A DNA stretch of 64,000 nucleotides, taken from contig NC_016078.1 in the NCBI RefSeq assembly GCF_000230555.1, positions 310,001 through 374,000 of the forward strand, in the 5' to 3' direction. The stretch comes from Pelagibacterium halotolerans B2 (GTDB lineage Bacteria; Pseudomonadota; Alphaproteobacteria; Rhizobiales; Devosiaceae). The position numbers were made by a program, and so were the translations under genes. Below are positions 54,641 to 62,374 of this stretch, piece by piece. The notes beneath the pieces were generated by a model that saw nothing but the letters and a program-made list of their open reading frames with translations, was not told the DNA's origin and ran no database searches. The stretch's first letter is position 1, and every line of letters starts with the position of its first letter.

Positions 54641-54743
54641 AGCGTGTCCAGCAAAAGTGGAAACGGTTTTGCGGTTCGGACACGCGATAAAACAAAGGCT
54701 TAGAGCCAAGGATTTGATTCAATCAAATCCTGAACGGCTCTAG
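54638..54743. repeat. Dispersed hairpin element, copy 6 (between pyrD and MATE gene)
   Basis: Nearly identical to copy 3 over both hairpins: GCGTGTCC...GCAAAA/TTTTGC...GGACACGC, spacer AACAAAGGCT, TAGAGCC with GGATTTGATT / AATCAAATCC and GGCTCTA. Both neighbours stop in it: pyrD TAG at 54638 and the MATE TAG at 54740-54742. Confidence 0.93.
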
Positions 54744-56077
54744 GTGAAAATTTCGTCCTTCCGCCGTTCGATGGCGACCGCATAGATGCCGGCGCGCACC
54801 AACAGCAGCACATGCAGCGCGATCCACAACCCCCAGAGGCCAAGGATCGGCTGCAGGATCATGGCGGTTGCAAGATAGACGATAAGTGAAACGATCATCC
54901 CGTTGCGCATCGTAACGTTGAAGGTCGCGCCGATCATCACGCCGTCATAAACGAAAGCGGGCATACCGGTAAGCGGGGTCAACGCCGCCATGACCAGATA
55001 GACCCGGGCCATTTCGCGAACTTCGGCGTTGGTGGTCATCAGATCAATGGCCAGCCACCCGAAGCTGAACAGCAAAACGCTCAGCGTGCCGGCGATAAGC
55101 AGGCCCCAACCCAGAGTGAGCTTTGTGGCCCGCTCGAAGGCCGGGCGCCAACGCGCGCCGACCGCCTTGCCACACAATTGTTCGGAAGCCGTGGCGATGC
55201 CGTCGAGAAAGAATGCCGAAACCGAAAACAGTTGCAGCAGAATGGCGTTGGACGCCAATTCGATCTCACCCATGCGCGCGCTCTGCGCGGCGAAATAGGC
55301 AAAAGCGCCCATCAGGGCCGCCGAGCGGATGATCAGATCTCGGCTCAGACCGATCATCCGTTTGATTGCCGCAACGTCGAGCAGGGCCGCAAGGGTCGTA
55401 TTGGCAAGAATCGGCTTGATGCCGCCATAATGGCGTATGGCGATGACCACCCCGGCGATAGCGGCGACGCCTTGCCCGATGACGGTGGCCCAGGCAACGC
55501 CCGGAACGCCCCAGCCCAGCCCCAGAACGAACCAGACGCTGAGCACGATATTGACGATATTGATGAGAATTTGCAGCCACATGCCGGTGCGCGCGTCGGC
55601 CCGGCCATAGAACCATCCAAGCAGCACATAATTGATGAGAACGAACGGCACTGACCACATGCGCACGCCCATATAGTCTGCGAAGGCCCCCGCAGCATTG
55701 GGCGGTGGTGCGAGCGCGGCTGCAAACCCGAGATAGATGGGATAGGCGAGCGCCAGAAGCAGCGCACTCAACACCGCCGCAGCGACCATGGCCCGTGCCA
55801 TATGGAGCAACCCGTCGAGCGGATCGCGCGCTCCGATCGCCTGCGCCGTCAGCCCTGCCGTTCCGAAGCGCAGGAAAAAGGCCAGGGCGAAGACGACACT
55901 GAACGCCGCCGCGCCCAGCGACAGCCCGCCCAGCAGCCCCGCATCGCCCAACTGCCCGATGACCGCGGTATCGATGATGCCCGCCACCGGTTCGGTGATG
56001 AACGCCACCGAGGCCGGAATGGCGATAGCCCACACATCACGATGGTGAACCTCGAAGGGGTGAACCGATAGAGTCAT
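54740..56077 (-). CDS. MATE-family efflux transporter
   Basis: 445 aa, 12 membrane segments in two six-helix halves, of the DinF/NorM type (SVAFITEPVAGIIDTAVIGQLGDAGLLGGLSLG in TM1-2 is a typical MatE beginning). Exports cationic drugs or metabolites using Na+ or H+. Start ATG 56075-56077 chosen for the family-like N-terminus; no strong ribosome site. Convergent with pyrD across repeat copy 6. Confidence 0.9.
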   Translation of the reverse strand: MTLSVHPFEVHHRDVWAIAIPASVAFITEPVAGIIDTAVIGQLGDAGLLGGLSLGAAAFSVVFALAFFLRFGTAGLTAQAIGARDPLDGLLHMARAMVAAAVLSALLLALAYPIYLGFAAALAPPPNAAGAFADYMGVRMWSVPFVLINYVLLGWFYGRADARTGMWLQILINIVNIVLSVWFVLGLGWGVPGVAWATVIGQGVAAIAGVVIAIRHYGGIKPILANTTLAALLDVAAIKRMIGLSRDLIIRSAALMGAFAYFAAQSARMGEIELASNAILLQLFSVSAFFLDGIATASEQLCGKAVGARWRPAFERATKLTLGWGLLIAGTLSVLLFSFGWLAIDLMTTNAEVREMARVYLVMAALTPLTGMPAFVYDGVMIGATFNVTMRNGMIVSLIVYLATAMILQPILGLWGLWIALHVLLLVRAGIYAVAIERRKDEIFT

Positions 56078-56131
56078 CAAGGGAACCGGGAAAAGAAGGG
56101 ACAACTACCCTAGCCGATTCCATGCCTCGAT

Positions 56132-56899
56132 CTAGTTCTGAAAGTCGGTCTTCTTGAGCAGAACCGGCCGGGTCGGAACCTGGCAGACGGGCATGATCTC
56201 GATGGAGTTGACGTTCACATGCGCAGGCAGGTTCGCCAGCCACCAGACGGTATTGGCGATGTCCTCGGGCAGCAGCGGCTCGTTGTCGGCATACATTTTC
56301 TCATTGGCCTCGAAATCCCCGCCCGTACGCACTGCAGTAAATTCCGATTTCGCATGGCCCGGTTCGAGCGAGGTGATGCGAATACCCGTGCCCATGGTGT
56401 CGGTGCGTAAATTCATCGAGAATTGGTGCACGAAGGCCTTGGTCGCGCCATAGACATTGCCGCCTGTATAGGCAAAGTGCCCCGCGATCGATCCGACATT
56501 GATTATCGAGGAGCCGCGGCCCACCTGTTTGATTAGCGGAAGAACTTCGAGCGTTGTGTGCAACAGCCCCACGATATTGGTGTCGATCATCGTCTGCCAT
56601 TGATCGGTATCCACATCGGGTATGGCGCCGGTGCCCAGGGCCAGCCCGCCATTATTGAACAGGCAGGTGATTGGTTTGAAATTTTCCGGGATAGCCGCGA
56701 CTGCGTGTTTGATCGAGGCCACCTCGGTCAGGTCCATCTCTATGCCGTGAACGATTTCGGGAAACTCGGCCTCAAGTTCGGCCAGCCGCTCACGCCGGCG
56801 GCCCGTGGCGACGACTTGCCAGCCATTCTTTGCGAAAAGCCGCGCGGTGGCCGCGCCGAAGCCGGATGTGGCGCCGGTGATGAAGATGACGGGAGACAT
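56132..56899 (-). CDS. Short-chain dehydrogenase (YdfG-like NADP+ oxidoreductase)
   Basis: 255 aa from ATG 56897-56899. Cofactor motif TGATSGFGAATARLF; NNGG (NNAG variant); catalytic Ser, Tyr and Lys in NVGSIAGHFAYTGGNVYGATKAF. Arg/Lys-rich GRRRERL after beta-2 favours NADP. Resembles YdfG/serine-3-hydroxy acid dehydrogenases, which act on 3-hydroxy acids or malonic semialdehyde. Monocistronic. Confidence 0.9.
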   Translation of the reverse strand: MSPVIFITGATSGFGAATARLFAKNGWQVVATGRRRERLAELEAEFPEIVHGIEMDLTEVASIKHAVAAIPENFKPITCLFNNGGLALGTGAIPDVDTDQWQTMIDTNIVGLLHTTLEVLPLIKQVGRGSSIINVGSIAGHFAYTGGNVYGATKAFVHQFSMNLRTDTMGTGIRITSLEPGHAKSEFTAVRTGGDFEANEKMYADNEPLLPEDIANTVWWLANLPAHVNVNSIEIMPVCQVPTRPVLLKKTDFQN

Positions 56900-56996
56900 G
56901 GGCAAGACCTTGAATGGCTTTGTATTGGAAAGGGGCGGGGGAGTCCCGCCAGTTTCATCCTAATCGCCGCCGCTGATCCGCTCAACCGGCTATACG

Positions 56997-57335
56997 CTAG
57001 CGGCGTCGCCCGGCTGCCATGAGCCGCCCGATCAACCAAAGGGGCAATACGATCACGGCGCCGGTCAGCATATAGGCGAAGCCGTCGCGGAACACTTCGA
57101 ACCCATTATCGAAGATTGAATTGATGAAGCCCTGGATCGAACGGAAAATGGCGTCGGGGCTGATGCCGAAGATCGACATCAAAAAGCCCACGACAAGGCT
57201 CATCAGGATCAGCCGGACGGCAACCCGTCCCGGCGTTCCGCCAAGGAACGATTCCAGCCAGTTCGGTCTTTGATTTGTCTCGCGGTTGTCCATAGTCTCG
57301 GGCATCGGTCCATCGGGTCCATCGATTCTGCTCAT
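56997..57335 (-). CDS. Small membrane protein with DUF6460-like region
   Basis: 112 aa. After a polar N-terminus (residues 1-28) comes ESFLGGTPGRVAVRLILMSLVVGFLMSIFGISP, then an amphipathic segment and a second membrane helix (YMLTGAVIVLPLWLIGRLM). The pattern is like DUF6460 proteins of Rhizobiales, of unknown function. It is divergent from the helicase gene by 48 bases. Confidence 0.72.
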   Translation of the reverse strand: MSRIDGPDGPMPETMDNRETNQRPNWLESFLGGTPGRVAVRLILMSLVVGFLMSIFGISPDAIFRSIQGFINSIFDNGFEVFRDGFAYMLTGAVIVLPLWLIGRLMAAGRRR

Positions 57336-57383
57336 GATGCCACATAGGCGCCGACAATGGCCAATTAAAGAGCTGCCGATATC

Positions 57384-59885
57384 GTGACCGCACTTTCACC
57401 CATAGTTGCGGATTGGTTCGCCGCCAAGGGCTGGCGTGCTCGACCGCATCAACTTGCCGTACTCGAAGCCGAGCGTGCCGGCAATTCGGTGCTGCTGATC
57501 GCCCCGACCGGGGCGGGCAAGACCCTGGCCGGGTTCCTGCCGTCCCTTGAGGACCTGATCGAAAATCCTATGGAGGGGCTGCACACGCTCTATATTTCGC
57601 CGCTCAAGGCGCTGGCGGTCGATGTGGCGCGCAATCTGGGCGACCCGGTGCGCGAGATGGCTCTGAAGATCAAGGTCGAAACCCGCACGGGCGATACGCC
57701 CGCCTCGCGTCGTCAGCGTCAGCGCTTTGATCCGCCCCACATTCTGATGACGACGCCCGAGCAACTGGCGCTGCTCCTGAGTCATCCCGACAGCGTCAGA
57801 CTGTTCGGGAGCCTGCGGCGTGTCGTGCTCGATGAATTGCACGCGCTGGTCACCTCCAAGCGCGGCGATCTGCTCAGCCTCGGTGTTGCGCGGCTGGCCA
57901 GATTGTCGCCCGATGTGAAGATTGCCGCATTGTCTGCGACGGTCGCCCAACCCGAAATTCTGCGCGATTGGATTGCCGCGCCGGTTGCGCCCAATCCGAC
58001 CGTGCTCCTCAATGCACCGGGCGGTGCCTCGCCACAACTTTCCATTCTTGCCAGCGAGGAGCGGCTGCCCTGGGCCGGCCATTCTGCTGCCTATGCGGTG
58101 CCCGATCTTTACGCAACGATCAAACAGCACGGTACGACGCTCCTCTTCGTCAACACCCGTTCGCAGGCCGAAATGCTGTTCCAGAACCTGTGGGCCATCA
58201 ACGATGAAGCGCTGCCCATCGCGCTCCATCACGGCTCGCTCTCGGTCGAGCAGCGCCGCAAGGTGGAAAGCGCTATGGTTTCGGGCGTGCTGCGCGCCGT
58301 AGTTTGCACCTCGACCCTCGATCTGGGCATTGACTGGGGCGATGTCGATCTGGTCGTGCAGGTCGGCGCACCAAAGGGCGCCTCACGCATGCTCCAGAGA
58401 ATCGGGCGCGCCAACCATCGGCTCGACGAGCCCTCCAAGGCCATGTTCGTTCCCGCCAACCGCTTCGAAGTGCTCGAATGCGAGGCAGCGCTTGAGGCGG
58501 TGGCCGAGGGCGCCCAGGACAGCGAAACGCCTCTCCCCGGCGGGCTGGACGTTCTCGCCCAGCACATTCTGGGACTGGCTTGTGCCGATCCGCTCGATGA
58601 GAACCAAACCTTCGCTGAAATCACATCAGCCTGGCCCTACAAGGATCTGACGCGAGAGAAATTCCATCGGGTGCTCGATTTCGTCTCGACCGGCGGATAT
58701 GCGCTGAGGGCTTATGAGCGGTTTGCGAAACTGCGCAAGACCGCGGACGGCCTCTGGCGCATCGCCAATCCCCAGATTGCGCAGCAATACAGGCTCAACG
58801 TCGGCACCATCGTCGAAGAACCCATGCTCAAGGTGCGACTGGTCAGGGCGCGTGGGGTGCGCAAAGGCGCAACGACCGGACCGATCGGGCGTGGGGGCAG
58901 GGTATTGGGGGAAATCGAGGAGTATTTCATCGACCAGTTGGTGCGCGGCGATACCTTCATGTTCGGCGGCGAGATCGTTGCCTTCGAAGGTGTTGTGGAA
59001 ACCGAAGCTTATGTGTCGCGCTCATTCTCCGACAATCCCAAAATTCCCTCCTATATGGGTGGGAAGTTCCCGCTCTCGACATTTCTGGCTGAGAGGGTGC
59101 GCAAGATCCTCGCCAACCCCGAGGGCTGGCGCGTCTTGCCCGATCAGGTGCGCGAATGGCTTGACCTGCAGAACTACGCTTCGGTCTTGCCGGACAGCGA
59201 CAGCCTGCTGGTCGAAACGTTTCCGCGCGCCGACAAGCATTACATGGTCTGCTATCCGTTCGAAGGGCGCCTGGCTCACCAAACCCTGGGAATGCTGCTG
59301 ACCCGAAGGCTTGAGCGGGCTCGCGCCCAGCCGCTCGGGTTCGTTGCCTCCGACTACGCGATCGCCATCTGGTGCGCATCCGATCTGGGAGCATTGATCG
59401 CATCGGAACGGCTTTCCCTCGATCAATTGTTCGACGAGGACATGCTGGGCGACGATCTGGAGGCCTGGCTCGATGAATCGGCACTTATGAAGCGCACGTT
59501 CCGAAACTGCGCCATAATTTCCGGTCTTATCGAGCGCCGGCATCCCGGCAAGGAAAAATCGGGCCGCCAGATTACAGTGAGTTCGGACATCATCTATGAC
59601 GTGCTCTACCAGCACGAGCCCGATCATATTCTGATCGAAGCCACACGACGCGATGCGGCGCGAGGATTGCTCGATATCGAACGGCTCGGACACGCCTTGA
59701 AACGGATCCGGCGCCATATCAAACACAAGCGGCTGGACCGAATCTCGCCTCTTGCGGTACCTGTATTGCTCGATATCGGCAAGGAACCGATCTTCGGGGA
59801 AGCGCGCGAAGCGGTTCTGCGTGAGGCCGCCGAGGATTTGATCGCAGAGGCCATTGGCACCGACGTTCCGACCAACCAGGGATAA
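57384..59885 (+). CDS. Lhr-like DEXH helicase, ligase-associated DNA damage response
   Basis: 833 aa from GTG 57384. Helicase core 1: APTGAGKTLAGFLPS (Walker A, about residues 39-53), LDELHALV (DEXH) and SATVAQP; core 2: VCTSTLDLGIDWGDVD and QRIGRANHRLDEPSKA. The C-terminal DEAD-assoc domain carries YMVCYPFEGRLAHQTLG. The gene directly precedes pdeM, which identifies the ligase-associated family (TIGR04121). Normally a LigD-like ATP ligase and exonuclease are linked too; they are not here. Confidence 0.92.
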   Translation: MTALSPIVADWFAAKGWRARPHQLAVLEAERAGNSVLLIAPTGAGKTLAGFLPSLEDLIENPMEGLHTLYISPLKALAVDVARNLGDPVREMALKIKVETRTGDTPASRRQRQRFDPPHILMTTPEQLALLLSHPDSVRLFGSLRRVVLDELHALVTSKRGDLLSLGVARLARLSPDVKIAALSATVAQPEILRDWIAAPVAPNPTVLLNAPGGASPQLSILASEERLPWAGHSAAYAVPDLYATIKQHGTTLLFVNTRSQAEMLFQNLWAINDEALPIALHHGSLSVEQRRKVESAMVSGVLRAVVCTSTLDLGIDWGDVDLVVQVGAPKGASRMLQRIGRANHRLDEPSKAMFVPANRFEVLECEAALEAVAEGAQDSETPLPGGLDVLAQHILGLACADPLDENQTFAEITSAWPYKDLTREKFHRVLDFVSTGGYALRAYERFAKLRKTADGLWRIANPQIAQQYRLNVGTIVEEPMLKVRLVRARGVRKGATTGPIGRGGRVLGEIEEYFIDQLVRGDTFMFGGEIVAFEGVVETEAYVSRSFSDNPKIPSYMGGKFPLSTFLAERVRKILANPEGWRVLPDQVREWLDLQNYASVLPDSDSLLVETFPRADKHYMVCYPFEGRLAHQTLGMLLTRRLERARAQPLGFVASDYAIAIWCASDLGALIASERLSLDQLFDEDMLGDDLEAWLDESALMKRTFRNCAIISGLIERRHPGKEKSGRQITVSSDIIYDVLYQHEPDHILIEATRRDAARGLLDIERLGHALKRIRRHIKHKRLDRISPLAVPVLLDIGKEPIFGEAREAVLREAAEDLIAEAIGTDVPTNQG

Positions 59886-59888
59886 CAA

Positions 59889-60596
59889 TTGGCACAGGCT
59901 CAGCCGGTTAGCGGCAAAGAGGCACAGGAAACGATCCGGTTTGCGGGCGAAATCTTTGTCCCGCTTGCTTCGGGTGCGCTCTATTGGCCGGATGCCGAAG
60001 CCCTCCTCGTCGCCGATCTCCATCTCGAAAAACTATCGAGCTATGCACGCGCGGGTCAGCTCTTGCCACCCTACGATACGTCGATGACATTGAGGCGGCT
60101 CGAACGCGATATTGGTGGCGTCGGAGCAAAGCGCGTCTTTGCGCTCGGGGACAGTTTTCATCGCGACGAGGGCACCACCACGCTCCTGGCCCATGATCGC
60201 GAGCGGCTCGGTCGCATGGTTCATCAGCTCGACTGGGTCTGGGTTGCGGGCAATCATGACCCGACCCCGCACGCCCTCGGCGGCACCTGCTGCATGGAAC
60301 TTGCGGTTTCGGGCTGTTCGCTGCGTCATGAGCCGCAGGCGGGAATTGGCGGCCTGATCGCGGGGCATCTTCATCCGGCAGCAAGAGTAGCCATGAATGG
60401 AAAGACGTCGCGGCGTCCGTGCTTTGTCTGGGACGAGGATTTGATGATTCTGCCAGCGTATGGATCTTCCACGGGCAGCCTGAACGTCCTGTCGCCGGCT
60501 TTTTCCCGACTGTTCGATCATCGGAAAATCCAGGTCATGATGATAGGCCGCGACCGGGTTTATCAGGTTGGCCGTCAGCGCTTGGTGTCCGGCTAG
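59889..60596 (+). CDS. pdeM: Ligase-associated DNA damage response endonuclease PdeM
   Basis: 235 aa calcineurin-like metallophosphoesterase from a TTG three bases after the helicase stop. Metal motifs: VADLHLEK, LGDSFHRDE, WVAGNHD and GHLHPAA. PdeM removes damaged DNA ends in concert with the helicase. Convergent with the TIGR02186 gene. Confidence 0.9.
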   Translation: MAQAQPVSGKEAQETIRFAGEIFVPLASGALYWPDAEALLVADLHLEKLSSYARAGQLLPPYDTSMTLRRLERDIGGVGAKRVFALGDSFHRDEGTTTLLAHDRERLGRMVHQLDWVWVAGNHDPTPHALGGTCCMELAVSGCSLRHEPQAGIGGLIAGHLHPAARVAMNGKTSRRPCFVWDEDLMILPAYGSSTGSLNVLSPAFSRLFDHRKIQVMMIGRDRVYQVGRQRLVSG

Positions 60597-60598
60597 CC

Positions 60599-61360
60599 TC
60601 AGCGCCTGAACAATACGCCGCCAAGCCATCCGGTAATCAGCGCCAAAAGCACCGTCGCGAGCCCATAAAGCAGCGGCTGGTTGGTGGCGGTATCGCCCAC
60701 AAAGCGCTCGAATCCCGATTTCTGAACGAAAAACCGCTGCGCGCGCTCGGCGACCACTTCGCCATTCTGCACCACAAGGGCCTGGGCGAGGAAAATGCCA
60801 TTGGGGACGTTGGCGGGCAGAACGACGCGGGTCGAAAAGAATGTTGGAGACAAAAAACTGACGCCGCGTTCGTCGGTCCTGAACAGATTGGCGTTGCCCA
60901 TGAGACGCACGAGTTCGTTCTCAAAAAGGGCGACATTGCCGGTGGTTTCCTGAAGGGCCGACGCGATCTGCGCTTCGACGGTCAGGTTGCGTTGCGCAAT
61001 GATCTCGGGGTCAAGAATGGCTTCGAGCGGGCGGCTGGACAAGACCCGGTAAAAAGAGGGCAGGCCGGAAAACAGCGCATAGTCAGCGTTGAGCATGATG
61101 CCGAATTGACGCGACTTGCGCCGAACCACGCGTTCTTCGACCGGCCCTCGGATGATGAAGACCACATCGAATGATCCCTGGGGTGGCGTTCCATCAAGAC
61201 TGGGTTCGATATTGCCGAACAGCGTTATGGTCTCGCCCGCAAAATTGGAGTGGATCGAAATGGTGGGGTCGGAGGTAGCGAATATGAGGCCCTGTGCACG
61301 GGAGCCTGTACCGATGACCAGGAAAATGAGCAGTGCCAGAAGGAAGCGGGTGACCGTCAC
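60599..61360 (-). CDS. TIGR02186-family membrane-anchored protein
   Basis: 253 aa from GTG 61358-61360, which overlaps the TauE stop (GTGA). Signal peptide (residues 1-21, GTGSRAQ), a beta-rich periplasmic domain with ISIHSNFAGETITLFGNIEP, and a C-terminal membrane helix (LLYGLATVLLALITGWLGGVLF). Members always neighbour a TauE-type exporter in alphaproteobacteria; the role is unproven. An overlapping long frame (starting 62317) is a shadow through tauE. Confidence 0.88.
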   Translation of the reverse strand: MTVTRFLLALLIFLVIGTGSRAQGLIFATSDPTISIHSNFAGETITLFGNIEPSLDGTPPQGSFDVVFIIRGPVEERVVRRKSRQFGIMLNADYALFSGLPSFYRVLSSRPLEAILDPEIIAQRNLTVEAQIASALQETTGNVALFENELVRLMGNANLFRTDERGVSFLSPTFFSTRVVLPANVPNGIFLAQALVVQNGEVVAERAQRFFVQKSGFERFVGDTATNQPLLYGLATVLLALITGWLGGVLFRR

Positions 61361-62304
61361 AGCCCTTCTCCAAACCCGAGGACGGACGTGGAAAACGGAT
61401 CGGCCGGTGCAAGAATCAAGGACAGGGCAAACCGGATTGCCACCCCGAGCACGATGAGCGCGAGAAGGAATCGCAATTGGTCGCCCCGAAGATATTGACC
61501 GGCCGAAGCGCCAAATTGCGCACCCGCTACACTGCCCACCATCAATGAGAACGCCAGGAGAATATCCACGCTCTGGCTCTGATAGGCATGCAGAATGCAC
61601 GTTGCGGCCATGACCGCAAGGACATGCAGGAGCGAAGTGCCAATCACTACCGAACCTGGGATGCGCAGCAGATAAACGAGTGCCGGTACCAGGATGAAGC
61701 CACCACCGATGCCGAGAAGCGAACCGACGATGCCGATGAAAAAGCCAATGCCGATCACCGGAATGACCGAGATGTAGAGCTTGGAGCGTTTGAATCGGAA
61801 GCGCAGCGGCAGGCCGTGGGCCCAGTTGTGCTGGCCCGGCATACGACGGGGCGGCGGCCCGGCCCGGCGCGAACGGATCAACGAACGAACGGCTTCGATC
61901 AGCATCAGCGAGCCGATGGAGCCCAGGAAAATCAGGTAACCGAAGGAGATGGCCAGATCGAGTTGGCCGAATGAACGCAACAGGTCGAAGATCCACACAC
62001 CGACGCCGGCGCCAAACACACCACCTGTGACAAGAAACATGGCCAGCGTCAGGTCGATTCCGCCACGCCGCCAGTAGGACAGGGCGCCCGATGTCGAGGC
62101 GGCCACGACCTGCCCTGTGACCGAGGCAACCGCGACCGGGGCGGGAACGCCCGAAAAGATCAGCAACGGTGTCAGCAAGAAGCCGCCGCCGACGCCGAAC
62201 AGGCCTGATAGAAACCCGATGGCCCCCCCGATTCCCACGAGGAAGAACAGGTTCACCGACATTTCCGCGATGGGCAAATAGATCAGCACGGCGGGCCCAA
62301 TCAT
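61357..62304 (-). CDS. TauE/SafE sulfite exporter family protein
   Basis: 315 aa, about eight membrane segments. N-terminus IYLPIAEMSVNLFFLVGIGG, glycine-rich SGLFGVGGGFLLTPLLIF and its C-terminal repeat LLGIGGGFILVPALVYLL are typical. Probably exports sulfite or organosulfonates, with the TIGR02186 partner translated from its overlapping stop. Two internal repeats are in inverted topology. Confidence 0.9.
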   Translation of the reverse strand: MIGPAVLIYLPIAEMSVNLFFLVGIGGAIGFLSGLFGVGGGFLLTPLLIFSGVPAPVAVASVTGQVVAASTSGALSYWRRGGIDLTLAMFLVTGGVFGAGVGVWIFDLLRSFGQLDLAISFGYLIFLGSIGSLMLIEAVRSLIRSRRAGPPPRRMPGQHNWAHGLPLRFRFKRSKLYISVIPVIGIGFFIGIVGSLLGIGGGFILVPALVYLLRIPGSVVIGTSLLHVLAVMAATCILHAYQSQSVDILLAFSLMVGSVAGAQFGASAGQYLRGDQLRFLLALIVLGVAIRFALSLILAPADPFSTSVLGFGEGL

Positions 62305-62374
62305 AGGCAGGTGTCACGGGGCGCTTATGGAAGCACCCTGTGGCGATAGTGTAACGACGCCGGCTTAATAAACC

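Noticed and set aside
60599..62317. 572-aa frame covering both tauE and the TIGR02186 gene
   Set aside because: Its first ~320 residues are tauE read in the wrong frame; TIGR02186 begins at the GTG overlapping the tauE stop.
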